The notes: generated from the letters alone by a model not told the origin. 64,000 bases of DNA from Nitratireductor sp. (GCF_017794765.1 NZ_CP051236.1:790780-854779); one strand, 5' to 3'. Shown: positions 54,139-63,963, counted from the first letter of the stretch. Numbers and translations: made by a program.

Positions 54139-55662
54139 ATGGGACAGTCTTTGATGAAGAAGTTCGCCACCTCGGTGGCATTCGCAGCCGCGCTTGGCGC
54201 GGCCACGGCGGTGGTGCCCGCATCGGCGGAGACGCTGCGCATGGCCTGGTCGCAGGATGCGACCGGCCTTGACCCGCACAAGCAGACGGCGTTTTCCTCG
54301 CTGCGTCTTCTGGAACTGGTTTATGAGCCGCTGGTGCGTCTCAATGCCGATCTGGAGATCATTCCTGCCCTCGCCGAATCCTGGGAGTTCTCCGAGGATG
54401 GCAAGACGCTGACCTTCAAGCTCGATGCTGACGCAAAATTCCAGAACGGCGAAAAGGTGACGCCAGCGGATGTGAAGGCGTCGTTCGAGCGCGTTCTGGA
54501 TGAGGCCACGGGTGCAGCCGCACGCGCCAACTTCACCTCCATCGAGAGCATCGACACGCCGGATGAGACCACCGTTGTCTTCAACCTGTCGCAGCCGGAC
54601 GTTCCGATGCTGACGGCGATGACGGGCATCAACGCGGCAGTCGTTCCGGCGAGCGAGATCGAGGCCGGCACGATCGGCACGAAGGCGATCGGCTCCGGCC
54701 CGTTCAAGCTGGATAGCTGGGAGCCGAACCAGAAAGAGGTTCTGAGCGCCAATCCGGACTGGGCCGGCGGCGAGGTGAAGGTGGACGGCATCGATATTTC
54801 TGTTCTGCCGGACGAGACCGCCATTCTGGCGGCCCTGCGCACCAAGCAGGTGGATTTCGCGCTGATCAACGATCCGCTCGTGGCCACGCTGGTGCCGAAC
54901 GAGGCAAGCCTGGAACTCAGCCGCACGCCGGTTCTGGCCTATCATGTGCTGCAGCTGAACCCGTCGCGCGAGCCGATGACGGAACAGGCCGTGCGTCAGG
55001 CGATCTCCTGCGCCATCGACCGTCAGGACGTGCTCGACACCGCGCTTCTGGGCGAGGGTGCGGTGACCGGCCCGCTGACCATGCCGGCCTACCGTTCGGA
55101 CCCGGGCGCGCTGTTCTGCTATGAGCGCGACGTCGAAAAGGCCAAGCAGCTCATGGCCGATGCCGGCTATGAAGACGGCTTCTCCGCGACGGTGATCGCC
55201 GCCACGGGCGAGCCGCCCACAGCCGCTGCCGAGGCGCAGGTCATCCAGTCACAGCTTGCCGAAATCGGAATCAAGCTCGACATCAAGATGATGGAGCTCA
55301 ACGTTTATGTGGACACCTGGCTGAAGGGTGATTTCGACATGGCGGTGGCACTGAATGGTGGCCGCGCCGATCCTTATTCTATGTACAACCGCTACTGGAC
55401 CAAGGACGGCAATCTCCAGCATGTCGCCAATTATATCGACGACACGCTGGACAGCCTGATGCAGGAAGGCCGCGTGGAGACCGACTTCGACAAGCGCAAG
55501 GAAATCTTCGCGAAATTCGAGACGCATCTTGCCGAGGTTTCGCCGTGGATCTGGCTCTACACGGGCTACACCTACACCGCGCAGCAGAAGAACGTGAAAG
55601 GCTTTGTGCCTTCCCCGACCGGCACGCTGTTTGGCCTGACCGAGGTGAGTGTGGGCGAGTGA
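54139..55662 (+). CDS. ABC transporter substrate-binding protein (family 5) in the murQ operon
   Basis: The 507-residue protein has a signal peptide (ending VPASA) and an SBP_bac_5 fold: LRMAWSQDATGLDPHKQTAF, YEPLVRLNADLEIIPALAES and EQAVRQAISCAIDRQDVLD. Family members bind peptides, but also glycopeptides and opines. Its place between murQ and anmK suggests muropeptides or MurNAc-containing sugars as ligand; that is inference. A dispersed inverted repeat lies between it and the first permease gene. Confidence 0.9.
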   Translation: MGQSLMKKFATSVAFAAALGAATAVVPASAETLRMAWSQDATGLDPHKQTAFSSLRLLELVYEPLVRLNADLEIIPALAESWEFSEDGKTLTFKLDADAKFQNGEKVTPADVKASFERVLDEATGAAARANFTSIESIDTPDETTVVFNLSQPDVPMLTAMTGINAAVVPASEIEAGTIGTKAIGSGPFKLDSWEPNQKEVLSANPDWAGGEVKVDGIDISVLPDETAILAALRTKQVDFALINDPLVATLVPNEASLELSRTPVLAYHVLQLNPSREPMTEQAVRQAISCAIDRQDVLDTALLGEGAVTGPLTMPAYRSDPGALFCYERDVEKAKQLMADAGYEDGFSATVIAATGEPPTAAAEAQVIQSQLAEIGIKLDIKMMELNVYVDTWLKGDFDMAVALNGGRADPYSMYNRYWTKDGNLQHVANYIDDTLDSLMQEGRVETDFDKRKEIFAKFETHLAEVSPWIWLYTGYTYTAQQKNVKGFVPSPTGTLFGLTEVSVGE

Positions 55663-55722
55663 TTGTGATGTGGGGTCGCACGTTCATGTGTGGCCCCGTT
55701 TGCGCCCAGCGCCCTCGTGGTT

Positions 55723-55789
55723 CGTGGTTCGACAAGCTCACCATGAGGGGTGTCGGCGCTAGCCCTCATGGTGAGCTTGTCGAACCACG
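55723..55789. repeat. Dispersed inverted-repeat element (27-bp arms) between binding protein and permease
   Basis: Arms 55723-55749 and 55763-55789 are exact reverse complements built on the same GTGGTTCGACAAGCTCACCA word as the element at 30075-30226, with a 13-base loop. In RNA it would fold into a very stable hairpin. It takes the place occupied by ordinary hairpins in the other importer operons of this window. Confidence 0.92.
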
Positions 55790-55865
55790 GGGGCGGCATG
55801 AAGGGCTCGACCCTTAACAACCGCGCAAGACGATTGCAGTTAGAAGGACACGGAGTGAAAGCTTC

Positions 55866-56825
55866 ATGAATTACCTGGCCCGACGGCTGATGACCTTTCC
55901 ATTGGTCATGCTCGGGGTGTCCGTCCTCGTCTTCGTCTCGATCCGGCTGGTGCCGGGCGACGCCATCACCGCCATGCTGGGAACCGAGGCCGGGCTTCTG
56001 ACCCCCGACCAGCGCGCGGCGCTTGAGGCCTATTTCGGCATCGATCAGGGCTGGTTCACGCAATACTGGCGCTGGCTTGCGGGTGCGGTTCAGGGCGACC
56101 TCGGCGTGTCCGTGACCTTCGGCAAGCCGGTGCTCGACGTGATCCTTGAACGCTTTCCGCTAACGCTGGAACTCGCCCTTCTCTCCATGGTCATCGCGCT
56201 CGCCATCGGCCTGCCGGCGGGCATCTTCGCCGCCACGCGCAATGAAAAGCCGTCGGACCTCGCCGTGCGAATCTTCGCGATGATCGGCCAGTCGACGCCG
56301 AATTTCGTGTTCGCGCTTCTGGCGATCTATGTGCTGTCGGTGGGCTTCGGCGTGCTGCCGGCCATGGGCGAGTTCACGCCCTTCCTTGAAAATCCGCTGC
56401 GCAATCTGGGGCAGATGATCCTGCCGGCGTTGACGCTGGGTTTTGCGTTCGCTGCTGCGGTGACGCGCATTTCGCGCTCGGCCATGCTCGACATTCTGAG
56501 CGACGATTACATCCGCACCGCGCGCGCCAAGGGCGTGCCGGCGCGCAAGGTGATCTGGCGGCATGCGCTGCCCAACGCGCTGATCCCGGTGGTGACGCTG
56601 AGCGGCGTCGAGTTTGGCTATCTCCTGGGCGGCGCGGTGATCGTGGAGCAGATTTTTGCGCTGCCGGGTCTTGGGCGCATGGTGCTCGACGCCATTTTGC
56701 AGCGTGACTATGCGCTGGTGCAGGGCTCGGTCCTGTTCATCGCGCTCAACTTCATGATCGTGAATCTTCTGGTCGATCTCGCCTATGCGATGCTCGACCC
56801 GCGCATTCGGCTGGGGGGCAAGTGA
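55866..56825 (+). CDS. ABC transporter permease (DppB/OppB type) in the murQ operon
   Basis: The 319-residue protein has about six membrane helices, the opening NYLARRLMTFPLVMLGVSV, the RLVPGDAITAMLGTEAG loop and EAA loop SDDYIRTARAKGVPARKVIW. It is the first channel subunit of the importer. It overlaps the next permease gene by one base (TGATG). Substrate follows the binding protein, possibly muropeptide-like. Confidence 0.92.
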   Translation: MNYLARRLMTFPLVMLGVSVLVFVSIRLVPGDAITAMLGTEAGLLTPDQRAALEAYFGIDQGWFTQYWRWLAGAVQGDLGVSVTFGKPVLDVILERFPLTLELALLSMVIALAIGLPAGIFAATRNEKPSDLAVRIFAMIGQSTPNFVFALLAIYVLSVGFGVLPAMGEFTPFLENPLRNLGQMILPALTLGFAFAAAVTRISRSAMLDILSDDYIRTARAKGVPARKVIWRHALPNALIPVVTLSGVEFGYLLGGAVIVEQIFALPGLGRMVLDAILQRDYALVQGSVLFIALNFMIVNLLVDLAYAMLDPRIRLGGK

Positions 56826-57664
56826 TGCAGTTGCTGCGCGCCATTTTCAGCCATTCGAGTGGCCGCATCGGCGGCGCCATCGTTGGCCTTTACATCATCA
56901 TCGCCATTCTCGGGCTTCTCGGCATCACGCCGCATGACCCCCTGATGCAGTTCCGTGTCGACCGCCTGCATGCGCCCGACGCGACCTACTGGATGGGAAC
57001 GGACCTGTTCGGCCGCGATGTGGCGAGCCGGTTGATGCTGGGCATCAGCCAGTCCTTCATCGTCGCCTTCGCCTCGGTGGCGCTGGCCGCCGTGGCGGGC
57101 ATTGTGCTCGGTCTTGCGGCCGCATGGTTCGGCGGCTGGTGGGACGGCACGATCATGCGTTTCATGGACGTGCTACTGGCCTTCCCGGCGATCCTTCTGG
57201 CGCTGCTCATCATTGCCATTGTAGGGCCGGGCACCTGGACCAGCGTGATGGCCATCGCCATTGTCTACACGCCGATCTTCACCCGCGTGGTGCGCGGGCC
57301 GGCGCTCTCTCTGAAGACGCGCGACTTCGTGGACGCTGCGCGCACCTTCGGTTCGAGCCGCAACTACATTCTGACACGCCATCTGATGCTGAACCTCGTC
57401 GCGCCGCTGACTGTGCAGGTGACGCTGGCGCTCGCATGGGGCCTTTTGACGGAGGCGGGCCTGAGCTTTCTCGGTCTCGGCACGCAGCCGCCGGCCTCGT
57501 CGCTCGGCCTGATGCTCGCCGACAGCCGCAATCTGATGGAGATGGCGCCCTGGCTCCTGATCTTCCCGGGCATTGCGATCATGATCGGCATTCTTGGCTT
57601 CAACCTTCTGGGGGATGCGCTGCGCGACATTCTCGATCCCAGAACGCGGAGGTCGGCCGCATGA
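56825..57664 (+). CDS. ABC transporter permease (DppC/OppC type) in the murQ operon
   Basis: The 279-residue protein has helix 1 (SGRIGGAIVGLYIIIAILGL), WMGTDLFGRDVASRLMLGIS (the GTDxxGRD motif) and the EAA loop TRDFVDAARTFGSSRNYILT. Unlike OppC at 13426 it has no enlarged periplasmic loop. The ATG at 56825 shares its first base with the previous stop. Its stop overlaps the ATPase start by 4 bases. Confidence 0.93.
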   Translation: MQLLRAIFSHSSGRIGGAIVGLYIIIAILGLLGITPHDPLMQFRVDRLHAPDATYWMGTDLFGRDVASRLMLGISQSFIVAFASVALAAVAGIVLGLAAAWFGGWWDGTIMRFMDVLLAFPAILLALLIIAIVGPGTWTSVMAIAIVYTPIFTRVVRGPALSLKTRDFVDAARTFGSSRNYILTRHLMLNLVAPLTVQVTLALAWGLLTEAGLSFLGLGTQPPASSLGLMLADSRNLMEMAPWLLIFPGIAIMIGILGFNLLGDALRDILDPRTRRSAA

Positions 57665-59406
57665 CATCGCTTCTGTCCGTTTCAAACCTGCGCGTCGGTT
57701 TTGGCCGCAAGCCCGAAGACAATGAAATCGTCCATGGCGTGAGCTTCGATCTCGCAGCCGGCGAGACGCTGGCCATTGTCGGCGAAAGCGGCTCGGGCAA
57801 ATCCGTCACCGCGCTGTCAATCAACCGGCTGGTGGATTTCGGCGGCGGGCGCATTCTGGATGGCTCCATTCAATTCAACCGCGAGAACGGCACGATGCTC
57901 GATCTGGCCGCAGCCGGCGAGCAGGAGCTGACGAAGATCCGCGGCGGCGAGATCGGCATGATCTTCCAGGAGCCCATGACCTCGCTCAATCCGGTTCTGA
58001 CCATTGGCGAGCAGATCGAGGAATCGTTCCGCCTGCATCGCGGCCTGACCGGAAGGCAGGCGCGGGAAGCGGCGAAGGATGCGCTCGACCGCGTGCGCAT
58101 TCCCGATGCCGCGCGACGCCTGAAATATTGTCCGCACCAGCTTTCCGGCGGCATGCTTCAGCGCGTGATGATCGCCACGGCGCTGTCGTGCAATCCGCGT
58201 CTTCTGATTGCGGATGAGCCCACCACGGCGCTCGACGTGACGGTGCAGGCGCAGATCATGGCGCTGCTCGCCGAGCTGAAGCGCGAGACCGGCATGGGCA
58301 TGATCTTCATCACCCATGACATCGGCCTGGTGGCCGGCATCGCCGACAAGGTGATGGTGATGCAGAATGGCGAGGCGGTGGAGCAGGGACCGCTCGACGC
58401 GGTGCTGGATGCGCCGCAGCATCCCTATACGAAACATCTTCTGAGCGCCGTGCCGCATTTCGAGGCCGGGCGCGCCACGCGCACCGACTATCGCCGGGCA
58501 GATGCGCCCAGCGCTGCGCCGGCGCTTAAAGTGGAAGGGTTGACGGTTCGCTTTCCGGTGACCGGTGGTCTCCTGCGCCGGCAGACCGGTGCGGTTCATG
58601 CGGTGGACGGGGTCGATTTCGACCTGATGCCGGGCGAGACGCTTGGCATTGTCGGCGAAAGCGGCTCGGGCAAATCGACCACGGCGCGCGCCATTCTGGG
58701 GCTGGTCGAGCCGACGCGCGGCACCTTCTCCGCGAACACGAATGGCGCGGCGCGGCAGAGCGGCAAGCCGGTGCAGATGGTGTTTCAGAACCCCTATGCC
58801 TCGCTCAATCCGCGGCTTCGGGTGGACAGCATTCTGGCCGAGCCGGTGATTGCCGCCGGCGGCGGGCTGAAAGGCGAAACGCATGCGCGCATGCGCATGC
58901 TGCTCGACCGGGTGGGCCTGCCTGAGAACGCGCTTCAGCGCTATCCACACGAGTTTTCCGGCGGCCAGCGGCAGCGCCTGTGCATCGCCCGCGCGCTGAT
59001 GCTGAACCCGTCCGTGGTGGTGCTGGACGAGGCCGTCTCGGCGCTCGACGTTTCGGTGCAGGCCAAGGTGCTGGAGCTCCTGGTGGATCTGCAGCGCGAG
59101 TTCGGTCTTGCCTATCTCTTCGTCTCGCACGACATGGCGGTGGTGGAGCGCATCGCGCACCGCATCGCGGTGGTCTATGCGGGGCAGATCGTCGAGATCG
59201 GCGATGCGGCGTCGGTCCTTTCCGATCCGAAACACGCCTATACGAAACGGCTGATCTCGGCGGTGCCGAGCGTCGACCGGCGCAAGGAGACCTTCGAGGT
59301 GGACACGCGGCAGGTGCCCTCGCTGGTGCGGCCACTGGGCTTTGAGCCGGAGCCGGCCAACTGGCAGAGTTTTGGTCCCGACCACATGGCACGGGCGGAG
59401 GCATGA
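57661..59406 (+). CDS. ABC transporter ATPase, fused DppD-DppF type, in the murQ operon
   Basis: The 581-residue protein has two ABC ATPase domains. Domain 1 has [19 protein letters not shown] and [12 protein letters not shown]; domain 2 has [18 protein letters not shown] and [12 protein letters not shown] (DEAV in place of DEPT). Switch residues ITHDIG and VSHDMA are present. The ATGA overlaps at both ends show tight translational coupling with the permease and the hydrolase. The fused arrangement parallels the opp operon at 14570. Confidence 0.93.
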   Translation: MTSLLSVSNLRVGFGRKPEDNEIVHGVSFDLAAGETLAIVGESGSGKSVTALSINRLVDFGGGRILDGSIQFNRENGTMLDLAAAGEQELTKIRGGEIGMIFQEPMTSLNPVLTIGEQIEESFRLHRGLTGRQAREAAKDALDRVRIPDAARRLKYCPHQLSGGMLQRVMIATALSCNPRLLIADEPTTALDVTVQAQIMALLAELKRETGMGMIFITHDIGLVAGIADKVMVMQNGEAVEQGPLDAVLDAPQHPYTKHLLSAVPHFEAGRATRTDYRRADAPSAAPALKVEGLTVRFPVTGGLLRRQTGAVHAVDGVDFDLMPGETLGIVGESGSGKSTTARAILGLVEPTRGTFSANTNGAARQSGKPVQMVFQNPYASLNPRLRVDSILAEPVIAAGGGLKGETHARMRMLLDRVGLPENALQRYPHEFSGGQRQRLCIARALMLNPSVVVLDEAVSALDVSVQAKVLELLVDLQREFGLAYLFVSHDMAVVERIAHRIAVVYAGQIVEIGDAASVLSDPKHAYTKRLISAVPSVDRRKETFEVDTRQVPSLVRPLGFEPEPANWQSFGPDHMARAEA

Positions 59407-60422
59407 GCATGACGGAGACGCCCGGTTTTGCGCCGCGCTTCGAGCGCGCCTTTGCCCTGCTGAACGCTTCGGTAGAGGCGGGGCGCATTCCCGGCGGGGT
59501 GCTCGGTGTGATCGACCGGGATGGCGGGCGCATGGTGCGCGCCACCGGCTTTGCGCAGCGCGTGCCGCATGAGCGTGAAATGCGAACCGATACCTGGTTC
59601 GACCTCGCATCGCTGACCAAGGTGATCTTCACCACCACGCGCATTCTGGAACTGGCGAAAGAGGGCGTGATCGATCTCGATGCGCCGCTCACCACACTCC
59701 TGCCGGATCTGCGCCAGTATGATCCGGGCGCATGGGAAAGGCAGGTGACCTTTCGCCAGTGCCTCGGCCACCAGACGCCGTTTCCGGCGGTGGAGCCGAT
59801 CTACACCTATGGCCGCGATGCGGACCTTTTGCGCGCCTTCATTCTCCAGCGGCGCTGGGAAAAGGGCCCGCCGGTCTATTCCGACATCAATTTCATTCTA
59901 CTCGGTTTCGCGCTGGAGCGGCTTGAAGGCAAGCGGCTGCGCGATTTCGATCCGGGGCCGGGCTTCGCCTTTGCCGCCGATCCGGAAAAGACGGCGGCGA
60001 CCGAGGACTGCACATGGCGGCACCGGGTGCTGTGCGGCGAGGTGCATGACGACAATTGTTCAGCGCTTGAGGGCGCGGGGCATGCCGGACTGTTCGGCAC
60101 GGCAGATGCGGTGCTCGATTTCGCGGCCGGGCTTTTTGCGGGCGACACGGAAGGTGATGAGACGGTGGCGCTGATGCGCACGCCGCTTTCCGAAAAGCGC
60201 ACCCACGGCTGGGAACGGCCATATGACAACTGGCCCGGCGGGGCGCTGGCCAGCGCCGGCACCATAGGCCATACGGGTTTCACGGGAACAGGGCTGTGGG
60301 TCGATTTCGACAATGGCCTTGCGTGGACCCTTCTCACAAACCGCATACATCCGACCCGGCATTTCGACAGCGGCATCGCTGCGCTGCGACAGGCGGTCGG
60401 CGATTGCATGAACGCAGGATAG
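59403..60422 (+). CDS. Beta-lactamase-fold serine hydrolase without signal peptide
   Basis: The 339-residue protein has the serine beta-lactamase/esterase (class C-like) motifs: S70-L-T-K73, Y159-S-D161 (the usual YxN with Asp) and H290-T-G in place of KTG. No signal peptide is seen, so it probably acts in the cytoplasm. In E. coli a related protein (YfeW) is encoded next to murQP, supporting a role in murein metabolism. I suggest cleavage of an ester, lactone or peptide on an imported muropeptide; an esterase of family VIII is the alternative. Overlaps of 4 bases with the ATPase and an 8-base gap to anmK tie it to the operon. Confidence 0.85.
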   Translation: MSMTETPGFAPRFERAFALLNASVEAGRIPGGVLGVIDRDGGRMVRATGFAQRVPHEREMRTDTWFDLASLTKVIFTTTRILELAKEGVIDLDAPLTTLLPDLRQYDPGAWERQVTFRQCLGHQTPFPAVEPIYTYGRDADLLRAFILQRRWEKGPPVYSDINFILLGFALERLEGKRLRDFDPGPGFAFAADPEKTAATEDCTWRHRVLCGEVHDDNCSALEGAGHAGLFGTADAVLDFAAGLFAGDTEGDETVALMRTPLSEKRTHGWERPYDNWPGGALASAGTIGHTGFTGTGLWVDFDNGLAWTLLTNRIHPTRHFDSGIAALRQAVGDCMNAG

Positions 60423-60430
60423 GAACGCAC

Positions 60431-61558
60431 ATGGCTGAGGGATTCGAACCGATCTGGGCTGTCGGCCTGATGACCGGAACCGTGCTCGACGGAAATATCG
60501 ACGTGGCGCTTCTGAAAACGGACGGCGAGCGCATCGAAGCGTTCGGCGCTTACACGCTGGCGCCCTATCCGCAATCGACGCGCGACCTTCTGGAAGAAAC
60601 GCTGCAACAGGCGCGGGCGTGGAATTTTAAAGGCGATGAACCGGCGATCTTCGCCGAGGCGGAAGAGGTTTTGACGCGTGCGCAGTCAGAGGCCGTGCGA
60701 GAGCTGGTGGAAAGCCATGGCCTCACCATGGCCGATATCGGCGCAGTCGGTTTCCACGGGCAGACGGTTCTGCACCGTGCGCCGCAGGAAGGGCGTCTCG
60801 GCGAGACGCGGCAGCTCGGCGATGGCGGCCTGATGCACTCCATTCTGGGCTGTCCGGTGGTCTATGATTTCCGCTCGGCGGACATGCGCGCCGGTGGGCA
60901 GGGTGCGCCGCTTTCGGCAGCCTATCACGCGGCTCTCTTGCGCGATGTGGATGCGAGCGGCGAGACAGCGGTGCTCAATCTGGGCGGCGTGGCCAACGTG
61001 ACCTGGTGGGACGGTGCGGACCGGGTGATCGCGTTCGACACTGGCCCGGCAAACGCGCCGATCAACGATTTCGTCAAGGCACACGGGCTTGGCGAGATGG
61101 ACCGTAACGGCGCGCTTGCCGCTTCCGGCACGGTGGACGAGGCGCGGCTGGCGGAGCTTTTGAAGCATCCCTATCTCACCGCGCCCTATCCGAAATCGCT
61201 CGACCGGTTCGACTTCGGCGCCTCCATGGCGGACGGGCTCGATGCCAAGACGGGTGCGGCGACGCTGACGGCCTTCACCGCATCGGCGGTCGGCAAGGCG
61301 CTCGATCTTCTGCCGGTTCGGCCCAAGCGGCTTCTTGTGTGCGGCGGTGGCCGGCACAACCCGACCATTATGAAGATGCTGGGGGAACGCGCCGGCGTGG
61401 AAGCAGCCCCCGCCGAAACAGTGGGCTGGCGTGGCGACGCCATCGAGGCCGAGTGCTTCGCTTTTCTGGCGGCGCGCGTGCTGCGCGACCTGCCGATCAG
61501 CTTCCCGACGACGACGGGCGCGCCCGAGCCGCTGCGCGGCGGAAAGATCGCCCGTTAA
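60431..61558 (+). CDS. anmK: Anhydro-N-acetylmuramic acid kinase AnmK
   Basis: The 375-residue protein is AnmK-like: the phosphate motif is [17 protein letters not shown] (most relatives have GxMSGTSLDG), followed by [22 protein letters not shown] and the C-terminal [14 protein letters not shown]. It opens 1,6-anhydroMurNAc while phosphorylating it to MurNAc-6-P, which MurQ (first gene of the operon) then uses. ATG 60431 is chosen by homology; the upstream frame overlaps the hydrolase. The altered motif marks a distinct subgroup but keeps the catalytic Asp region. Confidence 0.9.
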   Translation: MAEGFEPIWAVGLMTGTVLDGNIDVALLKTDGERIEAFGAYTLAPYPQSTRDLLEETLQQARAWNFKGDEPAIFAEAEEVLTRAQSEAVRELVESHGLTMADIGAVGFHGQTVLHRAPQEGRLGETRQLGDGGLMHSILGCPVVYDFRSADMRAGGQGAPLSAAYHAALLRDVDASGETAVLNLGGVANVTWWDGADRVIAFDTGPANAPINDFVKAHGLGEMDRNGALAASGTVDEARLAELLKHPYLTAPYPKSLDRFDFGASMADGLDAKTGAATLTAFTASAVGKALDLLPVRPKRLLVCGGGRHNPTIMKMLGERAGVEAAPAETVGWRGDAIEAECFAFLAARVLRDLPISFPTTTGAPEPLRGGKIAR

Positions 61559-61992
61559 TCGCTGGCCGCTGGGTTGAGCCGCTTCTGAAGAAAGATGCGG
61601 CTGCGGCCTTTCGGAAAGTCATCCATCCGGCCGAACTCTTTATAGCCCTGGCGCGTATAGGCCTTTTCCGCGCCGGGATTGAACGTGTCGATGAAGGCTC
61701 CGTGGCAGCCGCGGCGCTCTGCCTCTTCTTCCGCCGCAGTCAGCATGCGCCCGGCCATGCCCTGCCCGCGCAGGCTTTCATCCACCCACAGTTTCTGAAC
61801 GTAGAGCCAGCCCCATGCGGTGTAGCCGGAAATGCCGGCGACCACCGCACCGCGTTCATCGCGAACGAGGATGGCAAGTGTGGCCTTTTCCGAAGGGCCG
61901 ACATCGGCGTCGTTGAATGCGGCGAGTTCGGTTTCCACCCGTTCGAGCGCCGCCTCATCCGGCGTATCGGTGATTTCGATTGTCACGCTCAT
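61555..61992 (-). CDS. GNAT family N-acetyltransferase
   Basis: The 145-residue protein is a single GNAT domain: [40 protein letters not shown] (the R/QxxGxG/A acetyl-CoA site) and a C-terminal [20 protein letters not shown]. The acceptor is unknown. Its stop overlaps the anmK stop tail-to-tail. ATG 61992 is favoured over 62013 because a GAGGCGAGA sits just upstream. Confidence 0.88.
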   Translation of the reverse strand: MSVTIEITDTPDEAALERVETELAAFNDADVGPSEKATLAILVRDERGAVVAGISGYTAWGWLYVQKLWVDESLRGQGMAGRMLTAAEEEAERRGCHGAFIDTFNPGAEKAYTRQGYKEFGRMDDFPKGRSRIFLQKRLNPAASD

Positions 61993-62072
61993 GGTAATCT
62001 CGCCTCTCCGCACTTTGCGTCAACTGTTCTAGCCGACAGACCGGAATCAGCAAGGCGCGGAGAGAGCGAAAA

Positions 62073-62969
62073 TCAGCCCACCCAGGCGGCGATTTCCGGA
62101 TCGGCCAGAATGGCACTCATGCGCGCTTCGCAATCGTCGACCAGCGGGGCCAGCGGCAGGCGCGTCGGCCCGCAGTCGACCCCGCGCAGGCGGAGTGCTG
62201 CCTTCATGCCCGGCAGCACGCCGGTCTCCATCAGGGTTTCTACGAAGCACTGCGAGATCGTCTGCAGTTCCTGGGCTCGCTCCAGCGAACCCTTCTTCAC
62301 CGCCTCGTTGAGCGCTGCATAGAGCCTGCCGAGCAGATTGTAGGTGGTTCCGATGCCACCATGCGCGCCCATGACCGCGCCTGAGAGATAGACTTCGTCA
62401 AAACCGAAGAAAAAGGTCTTTTCGGGAAACCGTCGCCGCAGGGTGGCAAACTTGAAGAGGTCCATCGAGGTGAACTTGATGCCACCGACGCCGGGGAGGG
62501 TGAGAATGCGGCCGAGCAGGTCAAGACTGAAGGGACGTCCCGTGCGGACCGGCACCTCATAGACAATGAGCGGCAGGTCGGTGGCGGCTGACAGCGCTTC
62601 GTAGTAGGCGAAAATCTCCCGGTCCGAGAAGGGGTAGGCGTGGGGCGGCAGGGCCGAAAGGCCACGATAACCGAGCTTTTGCGCATTCTGTGCGAGCCGG
62701 ATCGAATCCCGAAGATTGGGAACGCCCACATGCGCGATCAGTGTTGCGGCGGAGTCTCGCACATCTTCAGCGACGACCGCCTGCTGCGCCAGAAGTTCAT
62801 CAACGCCCAGAAGCCCCGATTCGCCGCTGCTGCCGCCGACATAAAGCCCGTCGAGACCCTGCCCCAGCACATAGGCATCGATCGCCTTCTGGCGCCCGGG
62901 ATCGAAATCGCCCGTATCGCTGAGGCCGGTGAGGAGGGCGGCATACATGCCCGCCAGCGGATTGGTCAT
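62073..62969 (-). CDS. nanA: N-acetylneuraminate lyase-like aldolase (DapA family)
   Basis: The 298-residue TIM-barrel protein has the DapA/NanA family motifs: GLYVGGSSGESGLL (pyruvate carboxylate site), LPLIVYEVPVRTGRP (Tyr) and the Schiff-base Lys in GIKFTSMDLFKFATL, followed by GFDEVYLSGAVMGAHGGIGT typical of N-acetylneuraminate lyases. It would split sialic acid to ManNAc and pyruvate; related sugar-acid aldolases cannot be excluded. It is divergent from a GntR regulator, with a matching operator between them. Confidence 0.85.
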   Translation of the reverse strand: MTNPLAGMYAALLTGLSDTGDFDPGRQKAIDAYVLGQGLDGLYVGGSSGESGLLGVDELLAQQAVVAEDVRDSAATLIAHVGVPNLRDSIRLAQNAQKLGYRGLSALPPHAYPFSDREIFAYYEALSAATDLPLIVYEVPVRTGRPFSLDLLGRILTLPGVGGIKFTSMDLFKFATLRRRFPEKTFFFGFDEVYLSGAVMGAHGGIGTTYNLLGRLYAALNEAVKKGSLERAQELQTISQCFVETLMETGVLPGMKAALRLRGVDCGPTRLPLAPLVDDCEARMSAILADPEIAAWVG

Positions 62970-63081
62970 GCGGCAGTTCCTTGCAGTTTAATATCGACGT
63001 TCTTGTCCTGCCTGCTGTGGAATCGTCTCTTCGGCAGGCTGGATCAGCATAGAAGGGGATTTTTGTTTGACAAGAAATATG

Positions 63082-63096
63082 TTTGGTAATACCAAA
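63082..63096. promoter_or_regulatory. Candidate GntR/FadR-type operator
   Basis: TTTGGTAATACCAAA has 6-bp arms and a 3-base centre, and contains the FadR-family consensus TNGTNNNACNA. A TTGACA (63067-63072) that could be a -35 lies just before it. It sits between nanA and the GntR gene and could control both. Confidence 0.7.
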
Positions 63097-63162
63097 ATAT
63101 CAGTTTGGACAAACAGCTCTGCCGCACAGGCGTGAAGGCGGGGCCCAGCCGGAGTGAGAAAC

Positions 63163-63918
63163 GTGTCCGCTGCCCAGCCGGAAGAAATGGTGGAAACACG
63201 GCGTGTGTCCGATGAGATCGCCGAAGCGTTGATCGAGGAGGCGCGCGAGGGGCGGCTCGAAACTGGCGCATTTCTCCCGACCGAGCGCGAGCTTTGTGAA
63301 CGCTTTTCCGCTTCGCGCCCAACGGTGCGTGCAGCGCTGCAGCAGATGCAGGCGCGCGGCTATGCGGAGGCCGGTGCGGGGCGCCGCCCGCGTGTGGCGC
63401 GTCCCTCCCTGCAGACGGTGCTGCAACTGGCCGGCGATCATATCCGTGACATTTTCGGCGATGCGGAAAGCGGCGCGCATCTCGAGCAGATGCGTCAGTT
63501 CATTGAAGCGGGCGCAGCACGCGAGGCCACCAAGCGTGCCGACAATGTGCAGATCGCAAAGCTGCGTGCGGCGCTGGAAGAAAACTTCGAGGCGATCGGA
63601 ACTCCCGAATTCGCGCGCACGGATATCGCCTTTCACCGTGTACTCGTGTCGGTAGTCGGAAATCCGGTGATCCTTAGCCTGCATGACATGTTCGTCAGCG
63701 CCATGCTTGCGCAGCGGCCGCCAACGGATGACCCGGCCAAGCACGACACGGTGGCCTATGAAGAACACCGGGCGATCTATCAGGCCATCATCGATGGCGA
63801 CATGATCACCGCGACGGATGTCATGGACCGACACCTGGCGCGCTCCTATCGCGCGCGGCTGAAAAGCCCGCGGAAGGTCTCCGACTACTTCCAGAAAGAA
63901 GAAGACAAGACTGACTGA
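63163..63918 (+). CDS. GntR family (FadR/FCD) regulator, NanR-like
   Basis: The 251-residue protein has a GntR winged helix-turn-helix (about 15-80: FLPTERELCERFSASRPTVR) and an FCD effector domain (about 95-230, with metal-ligand type His/Asp residues in TDIAFHRVLV). Divergence from nanA suggests control by sialic acid or a related sugar acid. GTG 63163 with GGAG 8 bases upstream is favoured over GTG 63154. A gene for an exported protein follows 45 bases later. Confidence 0.9.
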   Translation: MSAAQPEEMVETRRVSDEIAEALIEEAREGRLETGAFLPTERELCERFSASRPTVRAALQQMQARGYAEAGAGRRPRVARPSLQTVLQLAGDHIRDIFGDAESGAHLEQMRQFIEAGAAREATKRADNVQIAKLRAALEENFEAIGTPEFARTDIAFHRVLVSVVGNPVILSLHDMFVSAMLAQRPPTDDPAKHDTVAYEEHRAIYQAIIDGDMITATDVMDRHLARSYRARLKSPRKVSDYFQKEEDKTD

Positions 63919-63963
63919 CCTGGCAGGCCGGGAAGCCTGTTCAACATTCCAAGGGAGGATTGC

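Noticed and set aside
57817-59610. A 597-codon minus-strand frame opposite the fused ATPase
   Set aside because: Antisense shadow of a gene with clear ABC motifs; composition is atypical for a protein.
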